Source: Gluconobacter kanchanaburiensis NBRC 103587
GTDB lineage: Bacteria > Pseudomonadota > Alphaproteobacteria > Acetobacterales > Acetobacteraceae
DNA length: 64,000 bases
Assembly (NCBI RefSeq): GCF_007988905.1
Contig: NZ_BJVA01000004.1
Location: 62,001-126,000 of the forward strand
Direction of reading: 5' to 3'
Below the pieces are notes generated by a model. It ran no database searches, had not been told where the DNA came from, and was given only the letters and a program-made list of their open reading frames with translations. Of this stretch, positions 39,102 to 48,160 are shown piece after piece (position 1 is the first letter of the stretch; every line of letters starts with the position of its first letter). The translations under genes and the position numbers were made by a program.

Positions 39102-39983
39102 ATGAAAGTCGGTTTTGTCGGTCTGGGGTCCATGGGTCATGCGATGGCCGGTCGTCTTCTGAAGGGAGGGCACGAGGTTGTCGTGACCAACCGAACGCGC
39201 GCCAAGGCAGACGATCTGCTGGCTCAGGGTGCTGTTTTTGCCGAGACACCCGCCGAGGTCGCCCGGCAGGTGGAGATTGTGTTCTCCATGCTGTTTGATG
39301 ATGCGAGTACGGAAGAAGTCGTGTTCGGGGAGCATGGCATTGCCTCGGGGCTCGCGCCCGGTGCCATTCATGCATGCAGCAGCACCCTGTCTCTGGCGCA
39401 GGCGCGTCGTCTCAAAGACGGGCATGCGGAGCGGGGGCAGGTTTACGTCAGTGCCGCGGTCCTCGGGCGCCCTCCTGCAGCACAGGCCGGAGAACTGTTC
39501 GTGATTGCGGCAGGGCAGGAGGACGCGCTTTCCCGGCTGCGGCCTCTGTTCGGGTGTTTCGGGCAGCGGGTTTTCGAGATGGGGCAGGATCCGTTGCAGG
39601 CCAACCTCGCCAAGCTGTCATTGAATTTCATGATTTTTTCGACGATCGAGCAGATGGCGGAAGTCTTTGCCATCAATGAAAAGGCAGGCACCGATCCGCA
39701 CAGGATTTTCGATCTCATGACGGGCAGTTTCTATAACGCACCGGTTCACAGGAATTACGGGAAGCTGATGGTCGATCATGAGTATGACAACCCGGGCGCG
39801 CCTGTGACGCTGGGGCTGAAGGATGTGGAGATGTTTCTTAAGGCAGGAGGGGAACAGGGCGTTCCGTTGCCGTATGCTTCCATAGTGCGGGACAGGTTTC
39901 TGGGGGCGATCAGTGCCGGAGACGCGGATCGGGATTTTGTCGTCCTGCTGGAGCGGGTGAGACAGGATGGTGGCCTGAAATAA
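39102..39983 (+). CDS. NAD(P)-dependent oxidoreductase, beta-hydroxyacid dehydrogenase family
   Basis: A 293-aa enzyme of the 3-hydroxyisobutyrate/6-phosphogluconate dehydrogenase-like superfamily. The dinucleotide motif is VGFVGLGSMGHAMAGRLLKG, the nucleotide-site Arg follows in VVTNRTRAKADDL, and the catalytic Lys is in QANLAKLSLNFMIFSTIEQM. The substrate-binding motif common to the family (DAPVSG) reads SAAVLGRPPAAQAG, as in glyoxylate/succinic semialdehyde reductase-like members. GGAGA precedes the ATG. The substrate is unknown. It opens the accessory block that separates yqeY from dnaG and is divergent from an AraC regulator. Confidence 0.85.
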   Translation: MKVGFVGLGSMGHAMAGRLLKGGHEVVVTNRTRAKADDLLAQGAVFAETPAEVARQVEIVFSMLFDDASTEEVVFGEHGIASGLAPGAIHACSSTLSLAQARRLKDGHAERGQVYVSAAVLGRPPAAQAGELFVIAAGQEDALSRLRPLFGCFGQRVFEMGQDPLQANLAKLSLNFMIFSTIEQMAEVFAINEKAGTDPHRIFDLMTGSFYNAPVHRNYGKLMVDHEYDNPGAPVTLGLKDVEMFLKAGGEQGVPLPYASIVRDRFLGAISAGDADRDFVVLLERVRQDGGLK

Positions 39984-40004
39984 GGGTGGGGACAGGAGCG
40001 GATC

Positions 40005-40136
40005 ATGTCGGTTCCGACACAGACAGTCATCAGGGGCATGTTTGCCAGATTTGCGGATTTTGGCTCTGATCCTGATGAACTGACGCGCGTTCTCGGCGGG
40101 TATGAGGCCGATGCCGAGCTTGGGAGTTTGCCGTAA
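40005..40136 (+). CDS. Possible small protein (43 aa)
   Basis: A short open frame, MSVPTQTVIRGMFARFADFG to a TAA, with AGGAG 7 bases before its ATG. It sits 21 bases after the dehydrogenase gene and 72 before the cation transporter gene. The composition (Asp/Glu/Leu-rich, amphipathic) is compatible with a real peptide. No family was recognised. Confidence 0.35.
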   Translation: MSVPTQTVIRGMFARFADFGSDPDELTRVLGGYEADAELGSLP

Positions 40137-40208
40137 CCCGGGGCAGTGTTTGACAGCGGCGCCTCAGGGCCAGCACTCTGGAACCCTGTTTCTTTAAACG
40201 AGGCAAGA

Positions 40209-41159
40209 ATGTCGGCAGGTGGTTCAACGCGGGTCGTTTTCATTGCGCTGGGGGTCAATCTCGGGATTGCCTGCGTCAAAGGGGCGGCAGCTCTTCTGAC
40301 CGGGTCGGCTGCGATGCTGGCGGAGACAGTTCATTCATTTGTCGACTGCGGTAACCAGCTCCTTTTGTTGGTAGGCATGAAGCGGGCGGCGGCTCCGGCG
40401 ACGAAGGAGCACCCGCTGGGTCATCATCGGGAGCTTTATTTCTGGACTCTGGTCGTGGCAGGTGCCCTTTTCGTGGGCGGTGGGGTCGCATCCCTGCATG
40501 AGGGCTGGGAAAAAGTATGGCACCCAGCCGCGATGGAAGAGGTTCGTATTCTGGGGCATGTCTTCCCTGGATGGTGTCTGAATGTTGCCATCCTTGGGAT
40601 TTCTGGCTGCATGGAGGGTTATGGTTTCCTTGCGGCCATGAAAGCTTTGCCGTCGGGAAAAGGTTCGTTGTGGAGCCTGATCCGGCGCAGTACCGATCCC
40701 GGACTGTTCGTCGTATTGTTCGAGGACGGTGCGGCACTGGTCAGTCTTATGATCGCGCTGGTTCTGACCATATTGGGTGTCGTGACCGGTTGGCACATTC
40801 TCGATGGTATCGCGTCCCTGCTGATCGGACTTGTTCTGGTGGTGGTGGCCGTGCTGCTGACGAACGAGACACGCTCGCTGCTTGTTGGAGAAAGCAGTCC
40901 TGAAATCGATGCTTTCGTGCGCGCAGAGGCAGCCAAACTGCCGGGTGTCGTGGGGGTCAATGAGGTTGTGACGGAGACACGCGGTCCGGGAAGCGTCATT
41001 GTCCTGGTGTCGCTGGATTGGGATGACGCGCTGACGGCAGGTCAGGTTGAGCGGGGAGTGTCGGCGCTGGAACGGGTGACCCGGGCGCGATATCCGTCGA
41101 TACTGCGGATGTATGTCGAGGCTCAGGACCGAAGGGACGGCGCGCCCGTTCCAATCTGA
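40209..41159 (+). CDS. Cation diffusion facilitator (CDF) transporter
   Basis: A 316-aa metal-ion/proton antiporter family protein with about six membrane helices. Typical CDF features are TGSAAMLAETVHSFVDCGNQ (TM2 with acidic/His metal-site residues), HPLGHHRELYFWTLVVAGAL, and TM5 with GWHILDGIASLLIGLVLVVV. A cytoplasmic C-terminal domain (PEIDAFVRAEAAKLPGVVGV) follows. The TM2 site reads HxxxD rather than DxxxD, so the metal preference (Zn, Mn or Fe) is uncertain. The start at ATG 40209 has GAGG upstream. A strong terminator follows. Confidence 0.85.
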   Translation: MSAGGSTRVVFIALGVNLGIACVKGAAALLTGSAAMLAETVHSFVDCGNQLLLLVGMKRAAAPATKEHPLGHHRELYFWTLVVAGALFVGGGVASLHEGWEKVWHPAAMEEVRILGHVFPGWCLNVAILGISGCMEGYGFLAAMKALPSGKGSLWSLIRRSTDPGLFVVLFEDGAALVSLMIALVLTILGVVTGWHILDGIASLLIGLVLVVVAVLLTNETRSLLVGESSPEIDAFVRAEAAKLPGVVGVNEVVTETRGPGSVIVLVSLDWDDALTAGQVERGVSALERVTRARYPSILRMYVEAQDRRDGAPVPI

Positions 41160-41229
41160 CAGGGGCCTGAACGGAGATGGGGCCTTTTTAAGGCGGTCCG
41201 CTGGATGGGTACTTGCCCCCGGAAGAGCG

Positions 41230-41266
41230 GACCTCTTCGGATGGTGTTCGTCCGAAGAGGTCGTTT
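41230..41266 (+). terminator. Rho-independent terminator after the CDF gene
   Basis: A perfect 12-bp stem (GACCTCTTCGGA and TCCGAAGAGGTC) with a 9-base loop is followed by GTTTT. Confidence 0.8.
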
Positions 41267-41280
41267 TAACAGCGTCCGTG

Positions 41281-41649
41281 TTACTGGGGCTGGACGGGAG
41301 CGGTTGCCGGAGCTGTTCCGTCAGGCGCGTTGCTCGTCATCTGGCCTGGCTTGGTGGAGTGTTCCACATCATAGGCCGTAGCCTTTTCCATGTAGGTGCC
41401 TTTGGCGCCTGGATGTTCCTGGTCGTAAAGAGCAGCTTTGGCGCGGGCTTCTTTGCGGTAGCGGTGACGGACATACATGCCGGTGACGCAGCCGCCCATG
41501 GCGCCGAGAACGCCGTGATGGTTGGCGACATGTCCTCCAACGGCGCCGGCGGCACCATATTTGAGGCAGCCGCCCGGTTCTGCTTCAGCCGTGCTGATCG
41601 ACGTCGCCAGCAGACCCGCCGCAGCGGCAAGCATCAGGTACTTTTTCAT
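41281..41649 (-). CDS. Small exported glycine-zipper-like protein
   Basis: 122 aa from ATG (MKKYLMLAAAAGLLATSIST) chosen for the signal peptide, which probably ends AEAEP, and AGGAAG upstream. The mature part has a Gly/Ala/His segment (GAAGAVGGHVANHHGVLGAM) resembling glycine-zipper outer-membrane or stress proteins, a basic stretch (RHRYRKEARAKAAL) and a Thr/Pro/Ala-rich tail. Two cysteines flank the zipper (GGCLKYG; GGCVTGM). No characterised homologue was recognised. It stands alone between convergent-type terminators and a sensor kinase. Confidence 0.7.
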   Translation of the reverse strand: MKKYLMLAAAAGLLATSISTAEAEPGGCLKYGAAGAVGGHVANHHGVLGAMGGCVTGMYVRHRYRKEARAKAALYDQEHPGAKGTYMEKATAYDVEHSTKPGQMTSNAPDGTAPATAPVQPQ

Positions 41650-41727
41650 GAACGCTTCCTGTTTTTCCAAGGCTGCCGGAGCACCCGGTAGCGCAGAGAC
41701 TGATTTAAGCATGCCTCAATGGTGCGC

Positions 41728-43107
41728 TCAGAACAACCGGGAGGGGCAGCGTACGACGTTTGCGGCAGGCGCATGGAAGGTCCAGGCGAAACCGTCTGTT
41801 TCATGGTGGCAGGTGGTGCCCGCGCCGGGAATCGAACGGGGATTGTGTTCGATGACGATCGAGCCAAACCCACGTCGCTCCGGCCTGCGGACGGGCGGCC
41901 CCCCGCTTTCCTTCCAGCACATGTGGAAAACGGGGCCATCCTGTTCGGCACGAAGGTCCCAGCTTACGGTCACTGTCCCGGAGCTGGTCGACAGGGCACC
42001 GTATTTGATGGCGTTCGTTGTCAGTTCGTAAATCGCCAGTCCAATGCGGTCGGCAGTATCGGGCACGAACTGGAGAGCCGGATCGCCCTCGATCCGCAGG
42101 CGCGTGACGGGAAAATCCCCTGCAAGCACCGTTTGTGATGTCACGACGTCCTGGACAGTGGCGCCGGTCCACTCTCCGTGGATCAGAAGATCCTGGCTTC
42201 TGGCGATGGAAGTGATCCGTTCTTCCAGAATTTTGACGAAAGCCGCTTTCGGATCGGGAACGGTCCTGCGGATCAGCGCCTGAAAAATGGCGAGCATGTT
42301 TTTCGAGCGATGATTGAGTTCGTTGAGCAGGAGGGCGATACGCTGCTCGTTTTCGTGCTGGACCGTTACATCCCGCGAGACGCAGAGAATGGCTTCGACG
42401 CAGCCGTCGGGATTGAGCAGGGGGGTAAGCATGTTGTCCCAGTGTCGGGCGCTTTCACCCGGAAGGCGGCTGACGCCCTTGAAGCGGGCGTTCAGGCCTT
42501 CGGTAGCGTCCCGCAGGGCCGCGTCTCCGGGGACATGAGCTTCTGGTGGCAAGAGATTGAGCCAGCGCATGCCAAATCCCGTAGCGCTGTTGACGCCCAG
42601 AGCATCACAGCCTGCCGTGTTCATATGAACGAGCGTCCCGTCGGTTGCGATTTCCTTGATGCAGTCCACGCTGGCATTGAGCATGCGATCGCGAATATCG
42701 GCCTTCTGGAGCAGGTCGTCTTCACGGCTTTTCTGGTCGTGGATGTCCGTCAGGATCAGCAGGCGCGTTGCGTCCTTTCGGGACGTCGACGGTCCCCGGA
42801 CGATGCGCAGAAGAAACCAGCGTGGCTGGCCGTCCGGAAAAAGGATGCGGAAGCTCGTGGCCCGCGTGGTGCCGGAGGGTGTGTTTTCCCGAACCAGATT
42901 GTCGATTTCTTCCTGATCGGGTGTCAGGACGAGCGGGAGCCATGCCGCAAAACTCTCTGCCACGCCCAGTTCTGCGGCATGATGTCGCCATGCTGTATTG
43001 AAATGACTGGACCCGGGGCCGTCCGGACCTTCGATGCAGATCAGGTCAGGCAGCAGATCAAAGGCGGGGCAATCGATGTCGGGTATGGCGGTCTGTGTCT
43101 GTCCCAT
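41728..43107 (-). CDS. HWE-family sensor histidine kinase with two PAS-like domains
   Basis: A 459-aa cytoplasmic kinase without membrane helices. Two PAS/PAC-like domains (about 10-125 and 137-260; the second with PDGCVEAILCVSRDVTVQHE) precede the HWE core: phosphoacceptor LLLNELNHRSKNMLAIFQAL, N-box IYELTTNAIKYGALS, the WxE motif in HMCWKESGGPPV, and G-box RRGFGSIVIEH. HWE kinases are typical of alphaproteobacteria and often feed into the PhyR-EcfG stress pathway or light sensing. No response regulator gene is adjacent, so it is an orphan. A photoreceptor-type (LOV) cysteine motif was not seen. Confidence 0.88.
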   Translation of the reverse strand: MGQTQTAIPDIDCPAFDLLPDLICIEGPDGPGSSHFNTAWRHHAAELGVAESFAAWLPLVLTPDQEEIDNLVRENTPSGTTRATSFRILFPDGQPRWFLLRIVRGPSTSRKDATRLLILTDIHDQKSREDDLLQKADIRDRMLNASVDCIKEIATDGTLVHMNTAGCDALGVNSATGFGMRWLNLLPPEAHVPGDAALRDATEGLNARFKGVSRLPGESARHWDNMLTPLLNPDGCVEAILCVSRDVTVQHENEQRIALLLNELNHRSKNMLAIFQALIRRTVPDPKAAFVKILEERITSIARSQDLLIHGEWTGATVQDVVTSQTVLAGDFPVTRLRIEGDPALQFVPDTADRIGLAIYELTTNAIKYGALSTSSGTVTVSWDLRAEQDGPVFHMCWKESGGPPVRRPERRGFGSIVIEHNPRSIPGAGTTCHHETDGFAWTFHAPAANVVRCPSRLF

Positions 43108-43231
43108 GTTTCTTTCTGACGGCAGCGCGCCGTATGACGATGATTTCAGAAACCATGCGCGATACGTTCTGTCGCGCTATGAGGCATCTATCCTCAAAAC
43201 GGACTTTTCCGAAACCTGTTTCTGACGCGGA

Positions 43232-43384
43232 CCAGGGCAGCAATACGGTGGAACCAGCGAAACGGCCGTGACGGAGGTCATCACAAGCCTGATTGGCGTC
43301 TTTGAAGGGATAAGGCACATTGGTCACTTTGATGCCAATTTCCGAAGCGGTTTTCAGGAAAGCTAGACCGTCCTGACCGATCAG
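43232..43384 (-). pseudogene. Remnant of a zinc-type alcohol dehydrogenase (C-terminal end only)
   Basis: About 51 codons read as the C-terminus of a zinc-dependent alcohol dehydrogenase: LIGQDGLAFLKTASEIGIK, then VPYPFKDANQACDDLRHGRF and GSTVLLPW. An in-frame TGA lies immediately before the fragment, and the usual stop after VLLP is missing, so the frame runs on into the kinase upstream region. The rest of the gene is absent. The 411-base gap between the kinase and dnaG (43108-43518) otherwise holds no recognisable gene. This marks a past deletion or rearrangement. Confidence 0.6.
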
Positions 43385-43518
43385 TCATTGCGCGGGATTG
43401 CTGCTCCTTTCTCCGTGTCACTGTGGACGCTGGCAAAAATTTTCCTGTAGAGAGACGTTATGCTGGCTCTCCTGGCTACGACCCTCTTTTCGCATCCTCT
43501 GAAAGGCTCTTCCTGCCC

Positions 43519-45357
43519 ATGGCAATCGACGCCGCTTTTCTGGACGAACTGCGGAACCGGACCCCGCTGCCATCGCTGATCGGGCGCCGGAACAAGCTGG
43601 TGAGATCCGGACGGAACTGGAAAACCTGTTGTCCGTTTCATGGCGAAAAAACGCCATCCTTCTACATTTATGATGATCATTTTCACTGCTTCGGCTGTGG
43701 CGTGCATGGAGATGCGATCTCTTATGTGATGCAAAGCGAAGGACGCAGTTTTCCGGAGGCCGTGGAGCAGCTTGCATCCGAAGCGGGGCTTGAGGTTCCC
43801 AAAGCGGACCCCCGGACCGAAGCCCGGGCGCGGGAGGCCCAGTCGCTGGGAGATGTGCTTGGTCTCGTGCAGGAAAGCTATCGCCGGCGACTGTATCGGC
43901 CTGAAGGGCGGGACGGTCTGGCCTATCTGCGTGGACGTGGGCTGACGGAGCAGACGATCGAACGGTTCGGTCTGGGATGGTCGGGGGACGGTCGGCAGTT
44001 GCTTGACGAACTGCGGCCTCATGGTGTGACCGTCGAGATGCTGGTCCGCGCGGGTGTAATGCGGGTGGACGAACAGGGGTCTCCGAAAGGGGAACTGTTT
44101 TTCAACCGTGTGACATTTCCCATCCGTGACCGGCGTGGGCGCATCATGTCTTTCGGTGCTCGGACACTGGGCGACGGGCAGCCAAAATATCTCAATGGTC
44201 CTGAAACGGCCCTGTTTTCCAAACGACGCACGCTGTTCAACATCGATCTGGCCCGTGAAGCCGTCCATCGGGGGGCTGATCTTGTAGTGGTCGAAGGTTA
44301 CATGGACGTGATCGCCCTTGATCAGGCCGGATTTGGAGGGGCTGTGGCCCCTCTGGGGACCGCGATGGGTGAGGAGCAGCTTGAACTGCTGTGGCGCATG
44401 TCTCCGTCACCGATCCTGTGTCTCGACGGGGATGCGGCTGGCGCCAGGGCGGCGCTGCGCGTGTGTGAAGTCTCACTGCCGCTTCTGTCTCCGGAGCGGA
44501 CGATCCGGTTCTGCCGGCTCGATCCGAAAGACGATCCGGACAGTCTGATCCGCAGTCGCGGCCCAGGGGCGATGCGTGATGTTTTGGCGGGCGCGACGTC
44601 GATGGCTGAAGAACTGTTTGGCCTGCTGACGGGAGGGATGGTGGATCCGGGCCCCGATCAGCGGGCCGCGTTGCGGGAGAAACTGGTCGCGTTATCGCGG
44701 CTCATTCCGGACAAGGCACTGGCGTCTGAATATCGCAGCACTTTGCTGGATATGTTCTTTGAGCGTTTCAGGAGGAAAAAGAATTTCCCGCGCAAGGGCG
44801 GCGAAAGCTTCCCGCTGTCATCACAGGCGCCTGGTGCAATGCGCGACGTGGAGTCGGGGAATCTGGAGCGGCTCAATATCATGACGGCGATGCTGCTGCT
44901 TCACCCCGATATCCTTCCGGAAGTGGAGCAGGCTTACAGTGGTCTGCATCTGTCTCCCGAACTGGATCGTCTGCGTGCGGCGCTTCTGGACTGGTCGTGT
45001 CAGGAGGATGTCCTGACGGAGGAGAGCTGCATGGTCTGGCTTGAAGAGCATGGGCTGGCGGATCTGGCGAATACCGTGAAAGGTGGACCGCTCCCCCGCA
45101 GTGTCGGTGATGGGAAGGTGAAGGACGAGATCCTGAAAGTGGATGTCATTGAAAGCTGGTGGCATTTTTACGCGTTGGTCAATTTCCAGACCTTCGAGCG
45201 TGCCCTGGAAGAAGACGTGACCAAGGCGGTTCTGAATGGAGATATGGAGTCATTCGTCGATGAAAGAGGCGAGAGTGCCCTGCGTTTTCCGAGTGCGCTT
45301 ATGACGCGGCTGCGTGTGAGGGACGCTTTGAAAAGTGGAGAGAGGGTCGGGGAGTGA
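43519..45357 (+). CDS. dnaG: DNA primase
   Basis: DnaG (612 aa) makes RNA primers at the replication fork. The N-terminal zinc-binding domain is CCPFHGEKTPSFYIYDDHFH followed by CFGCGVHGDA. The TOPRIM catalytic domain contains VVVEGYMDVIALDQAGFGGA and SPILCLDGDAAGARAALR. The C-terminal helicase-binding domain is divergent. The start is the ATG of MAIDAAFLDELRNRTPLPSL; the frame is open 32 codons earlier but those residues are not DnaG-like. It precedes rpoD, as in the classical macromolecular synthesis operon, with a 167-base gap. Confidence 0.95.
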   Translation: MAIDAAFLDELRNRTPLPSLIGRRNKLVRSGRNWKTCCPFHGEKTPSFYIYDDHFHCFGCGVHGDAISYVMQSEGRSFPEAVEQLASEAGLEVPKADPRTEARAREAQSLGDVLGLVQESYRRRLYRPEGRDGLAYLRGRGLTEQTIERFGLGWSGDGRQLLDELRPHGVTVEMLVRAGVMRVDEQGSPKGELFFNRVTFPIRDRRGRIMSFGARTLGDGQPKYLNGPETALFSKRRTLFNIDLAREAVHRGADLVVVEGYMDVIALDQAGFGGAVAPLGTAMGEEQLELLWRMSPSPILCLDGDAAGARAALRVCEVSLPLLSPERTIRFCRLDPKDDPDSLIRSRGPGAMRDVLAGATSMAEELFGLLTGGMVDPGPDQRAALREKLVALSRLIPDKALASEYRSTLLDMFFERFRRKKNFPRKGGESFPLSSQAPGAMRDVESGNLERLNIMTAMLLLHPDILPEVEQAYSGLHLSPELDRLRAALLDWSCQEDVLTEESCMVWLEEHGLADLANTVKGGPLPRSVGDGKVKDEILKVDVIESWWHFYALVNFQTFERALEEDVTKAVLNGDMESFVDERGESALRFPSALMTRLRVRDALKSGERVGE

Positions 45358-45395
45358 ATGTGGCAGGGAAAGGCCGGCGAGAGTTCATTCGAAAC

Positions 45396-45418
45396 GGAAT
45401 AGAAACAAATTTTATTCC
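45396..45418 (+). promoter_or_regulatory. AT-rich near-palindrome upstream of rpoD
   Basis: GGAATAGAA-ACAAA-TTTTATTCC forms a 9-bp stem with one G-T pair, 107-129 bases upstream of the rpoD ATG. It may be an operator or a weak terminator of dnaG. No convincing promoter hexamers could be assigned in 45358-45524. Confidence 0.3.
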
Positions 45419-45524
45419 CGAAAAGGCTGTATTCTTTGGGGAGACAATCTTGACTTCGGGCGAAGGATCGACCACCTGCACGCTGCCGGATTGCTAACTC
45501 GTGGCGGAGTGGACGGAGAGACGA

Positions 45525-47483
45525 ATGGCGACGAAAACAGCCTCTGCAACGGATCGGAACGCGCAGGAACAGGAGGGGGATACCACTCTCCTCGATACGC
45601 AGTCCGCTGCCGTCAAGCGGCTGATCGCCAAAGGGCGTGAACGCGGACATATCACTTTTGACGAGCTGAACGCTGTCCTGCCGCAGGACCAGATGTCTTC
45701 GGAGCAGATCGAGGACGTCATGGCGGCTTTGTCCGAAATGGGCATTCAGGTCATCGAGAACGAAGAGCAGGACGAGGGCGAAGGCGCGGCCGAGAAGGAG
45801 TCCGAGAGCGAGAGCGAGGAAGCCGAAGGCCCGCAGGGCGGTAACGTCGATGCGGAAGCAGCCAGCCGTACTGACGATCCGGTGCGGATGTATTTGCGCG
45901 AGATGGGGTCGGTCGAGCTGCTGTCGCGCGAAGGCGAAATCGCGATTGCAAAGCGGATCGAGGCAGGCCGCGACGAGATGATTGGTGGGCTATGTGAGAG
46001 TCCGCTGACGATTCGCGCCATCATCTCCTGGCATGAGCGCCTTAAGGACGGCGAAATGCTGCTCCGCGATATCGTGGATCTCGAGGCCAGCCAAGGCGGC
46101 GGTCCGGACCCGGATGCCGTGGAAGGCGAGGAAGGGGACGAGCCCTCGGAGGAGGACGATGCGTCCGAGGACGAGAGCGAGGATGGTGAGGGTGAGCAGC
46201 AGGAAGGCAGTGGCCTTTCGCTGTCGGCTCTGGAAGAGAAGCTGAAGCCGGAAATCCTGGCGCGTTTCGAGGCCATCGAGCCGTTGTATCACAAGCTCCG
46301 CAAGCTCCAGATCAAGCGTATCGAGGCCCTGACTGGCGGTGAGGACCATTCCGACAAGTCCGAGCAGACCTATGAGAGCCTGCGTCATGAACTGGTCAGT
46401 CTGGTCGAGCAGGTTCATCTGCATAACAACCGGATCGAAGAGCTGGTTGCGCAGATCAAGATGCAGGTTCAGAAGCTGAACAACGTCGAAGGCCGGATGA
46501 TGCGTCTGGCCGAGAGCTGCAAGATCTCGCGTGATGACTTCCTCATCAAGTATCGCAGCCGCGAACTGGACCCGACATGGCTGGACAGTATTTCCGCGCT
46601 GCCGGGTAAGGGCTGGAAGAACCTGACGACCAAGCACATGGACCAGATTCGCAACCTGCGGGGCGAAATTGCGGCGTTGTCGCATGAAACAGGTCTGCCG
46701 GTTGGCGAGTTCCGTCGGGTCTATGCGACCATTTCCCGTGGCGAGCGCGATTCTACGCGTGCCAAGAAGGAAATGATCGAGGCGAACCTGCGTCTGGTGA
46801 TTTCGATCGCCAAGAAATACACGAACCGCGGCTTGCAGTTCCTGGATCTGATTCAGGAAGGCAATATCGGTCTGATGAAGGCCGTGGATAAGTTCGAGTA
46901 TCGTCGTGGCTACAAGTTTTCAACCTATGCGACCTGGTGGATCCGTCAGGCGATCACGCGTTCCATCGCGGATCAGGCCAAGACGATCCGTATTCCGGTT
47001 CATATGATCGAGACGATTAACAAGCTCGTGCGCACATCGCGGCAGATGCTGCATGAGATCGGGCGTGAGCCGGCTCCGGAAGAGCTGGCTGAGAAGCTCG
47101 GCATGCCGCTCGAGAAGGTCCGCAAGGTCCTGAAGATCGCCAAAGAGCCGATCTCGCTCGAAACGCCGATTGGTGACGAGGAAGACAGCCATCTCGGTGA
47201 CTTCATCGAGGACAAGACGGCCGTTATTCCGCTGGATGCTGCCATCCAGACGAACCTGCGTGAAGCCACGACCCGCGTTCTCGCGTCCCTGACGCCGCGT
47301 GAAGAGCGTGTGCTGCGGATGCGCTTCGGCATCGGCATGAACACGGACCACACCCTTGAGGAAGTGGGTCAGCAGTTCAACGTTACGCGTGAGCGTATCC
47401 GTCAGATCGAGGCGAAGGCGCTGCGCAAGCTCAAGCATCCGAGCCGCTCTCGCAAGTTGCGGTCCTTCCTCGACGATAACTGA
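45525..47483 (+). CDS. rpoD: RNA polymerase primary sigma factor (RpoD)
   Basis: Sigma-70 of 652 aa from ATG ([20 protein letters not shown]), preferred over a GTG 24 bases upstream because GGAGAG lies just before it. Region 1.1 is followed by two strongly acidic stretches (about residues 80-105 and 195-240). Region 2 contains [20 protein letters not shown] and [20 protein letters not shown]; region 3 starts [16 protein letters not shown]; region 4.2 has [20 protein letters not shown]. All promoter-contact segments are intact. It follows dnaG, as in most proteobacteria. Confidence 0.97.
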   Translation: MATKTASATDRNAQEQEGDTTLLDTQSAAVKRLIAKGRERGHITFDELNAVLPQDQMSSEQIEDVMAALSEMGIQVIENEEQDEGEGAAEKESESESEEAEGPQGGNVDAEAASRTDDPVRMYLREMGSVELLSREGEIAIAKRIEAGRDEMIGGLCESPLTIRAIISWHERLKDGEMLLRDIVDLEASQGGGPDPDAVEGEEGDEPSEEDDASEDESEDGEGEQQEGSGLSLSALEEKLKPEILARFEAIEPLYHKLRKLQIKRIEALTGGEDHSDKSEQTYESLRHELVSLVEQVHLHNNRIEELVAQIKMQVQKLNNVEGRMMRLAESCKISRDDFLIKYRSRELDPTWLDSISALPGKGWKNLTTKHMDQIRNLRGEIAALSHETGLPVGEFRRVYATISRGERDSTRAKKEMIEANLRLVISIAKKYTNRGLQFLDLIQEGNIGLMKAVDKFEYRRGYKFSTYATWWIRQAITRSIADQAKTIRIPVHMIETINKLVRTSRQMLHEIGREPAPEELAEKLGMPLEKVRKVLKIAKEPISLETPIGDEEDSHLGDFIEDKTAVIPLDAAIQTNLREATTRVLASLTPREERVLRMRFGIGMNTDHTLEEVGQQFNVTRERIRQIEAKALRKLKHPSRSRKLRSFLDDN

Positions 47484-47506
47484 TCCGTCAGGCGGAAACC
47501 ACGGCG

Positions 47507-48082
47507 ATGCTGTCTGCTTGGCTCAGGCCGAAAGGGGCATCCACCCGTTTGGCGGTGGATGTCACTTTTCTGGAAAACCGCAGACCCTGTGTATCTCCGG
47601 TCCTGCCAGATGGATTTTCCGTGACCCGGGTGACAGGGTGCGAAGCACTTCCGCTTTATCGTGAGCTTTATGCGGCCGTGGGGCGGGATTATTGCTGGTG
47701 GATGAGGCGTTCGATGCCGGATACGGATCTGGCGGCCATCCTGGATGATCCTGCCGTTCATTTTATGGTGCTGCAGGACGTGTCCGGTTATCCCGTGGGA
47801 TTTTACGAACTTGATCTGCGACGGGGCGGGGATGCGAATCTTGCCTATTTCGGTCTGCTGTCGAGGGTAATGGGGCGTGGGCTGGGGCGTGTGTTGCTTG
47901 ATCATGCTGTTGCGCGCGCCTTCGATGCAGGAAGCTGGCGTCTGAGGGTCAATACCTGCACGCTCGATCATCCGCACGCGCTGCCCAATTACCGCCGGGC
48001 CGGGTTTTCGGTTCGGGATGTTGCTTCCGAAATCTGGAATGTTCCAGACGAATATGTCCCGCAAAAGCTGAAGCGACTCTAA
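47507..48082 (+). CDS. GNAT family N-acetyltransferase
   Basis: A 191-aa acyl-CoA-dependent acetyltransferase-like protein. The acetyl-CoA binding motif is seen as FGLLSRVMGRGLGRVLLDHA (R/Q-x-x-G-x-G/A type), followed by LRVNTCTLDHPHALPNYRRA and GF, typical of GNAT motif B. PVGFYELDLRRGG is the central beta strand pair. The substrate (amine, peptide or antibiotic) is unknown. It lies 23 bases downstream of rpoD and may be co-transcribed; a 159-base gap with a potential leader structure separates it from rpsF. Confidence 0.85.
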   Translation: MLSAWLRPKGASTRLAVDVTFLENRRPCVSPVLPDGFSVTRVTGCEALPLYRELYAAVGRDYCWWMRRSMPDTDLAAILDDPAVHFMVLQDVSGYPVGFYELDLRRGGDANLAYFGLLSRVMGRGLGRVLLDHAVARAFDAGSWRLRVNTCTLDHPHALPNYRRAGFSVRDVASEIWNVPDEYVPQKLKRL

Positions 48083-48160
48083 GGCAGGGCTTGCTTTTGG
48101 AGGCCACGCGTGATTAATGCCGCTTTTCCCTGCCGGGCGATGTGGCATCGCGCCGGCTAT

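Noticed and set aside
42178..43119. 313-codon plus-strand frame opposite the kinase
   Set aside because: Shadow of the kinase gene, which has clear HWE motifs on the other strand.
43198..43222. EcfG promoter for the HWE kinase
   Set aside because: GAAAC-N16-CGTT has one mismatch and lies 91 bases from the start; tens of one-mismatch sites are expected by chance in the window, so it is not listed as a feature.
43423..43518. Earlier ATG for dnaG
   Set aside because: The added 32 residues are not DnaG-like; the ATG at 43519 starts directly before the conserved N-terminus.
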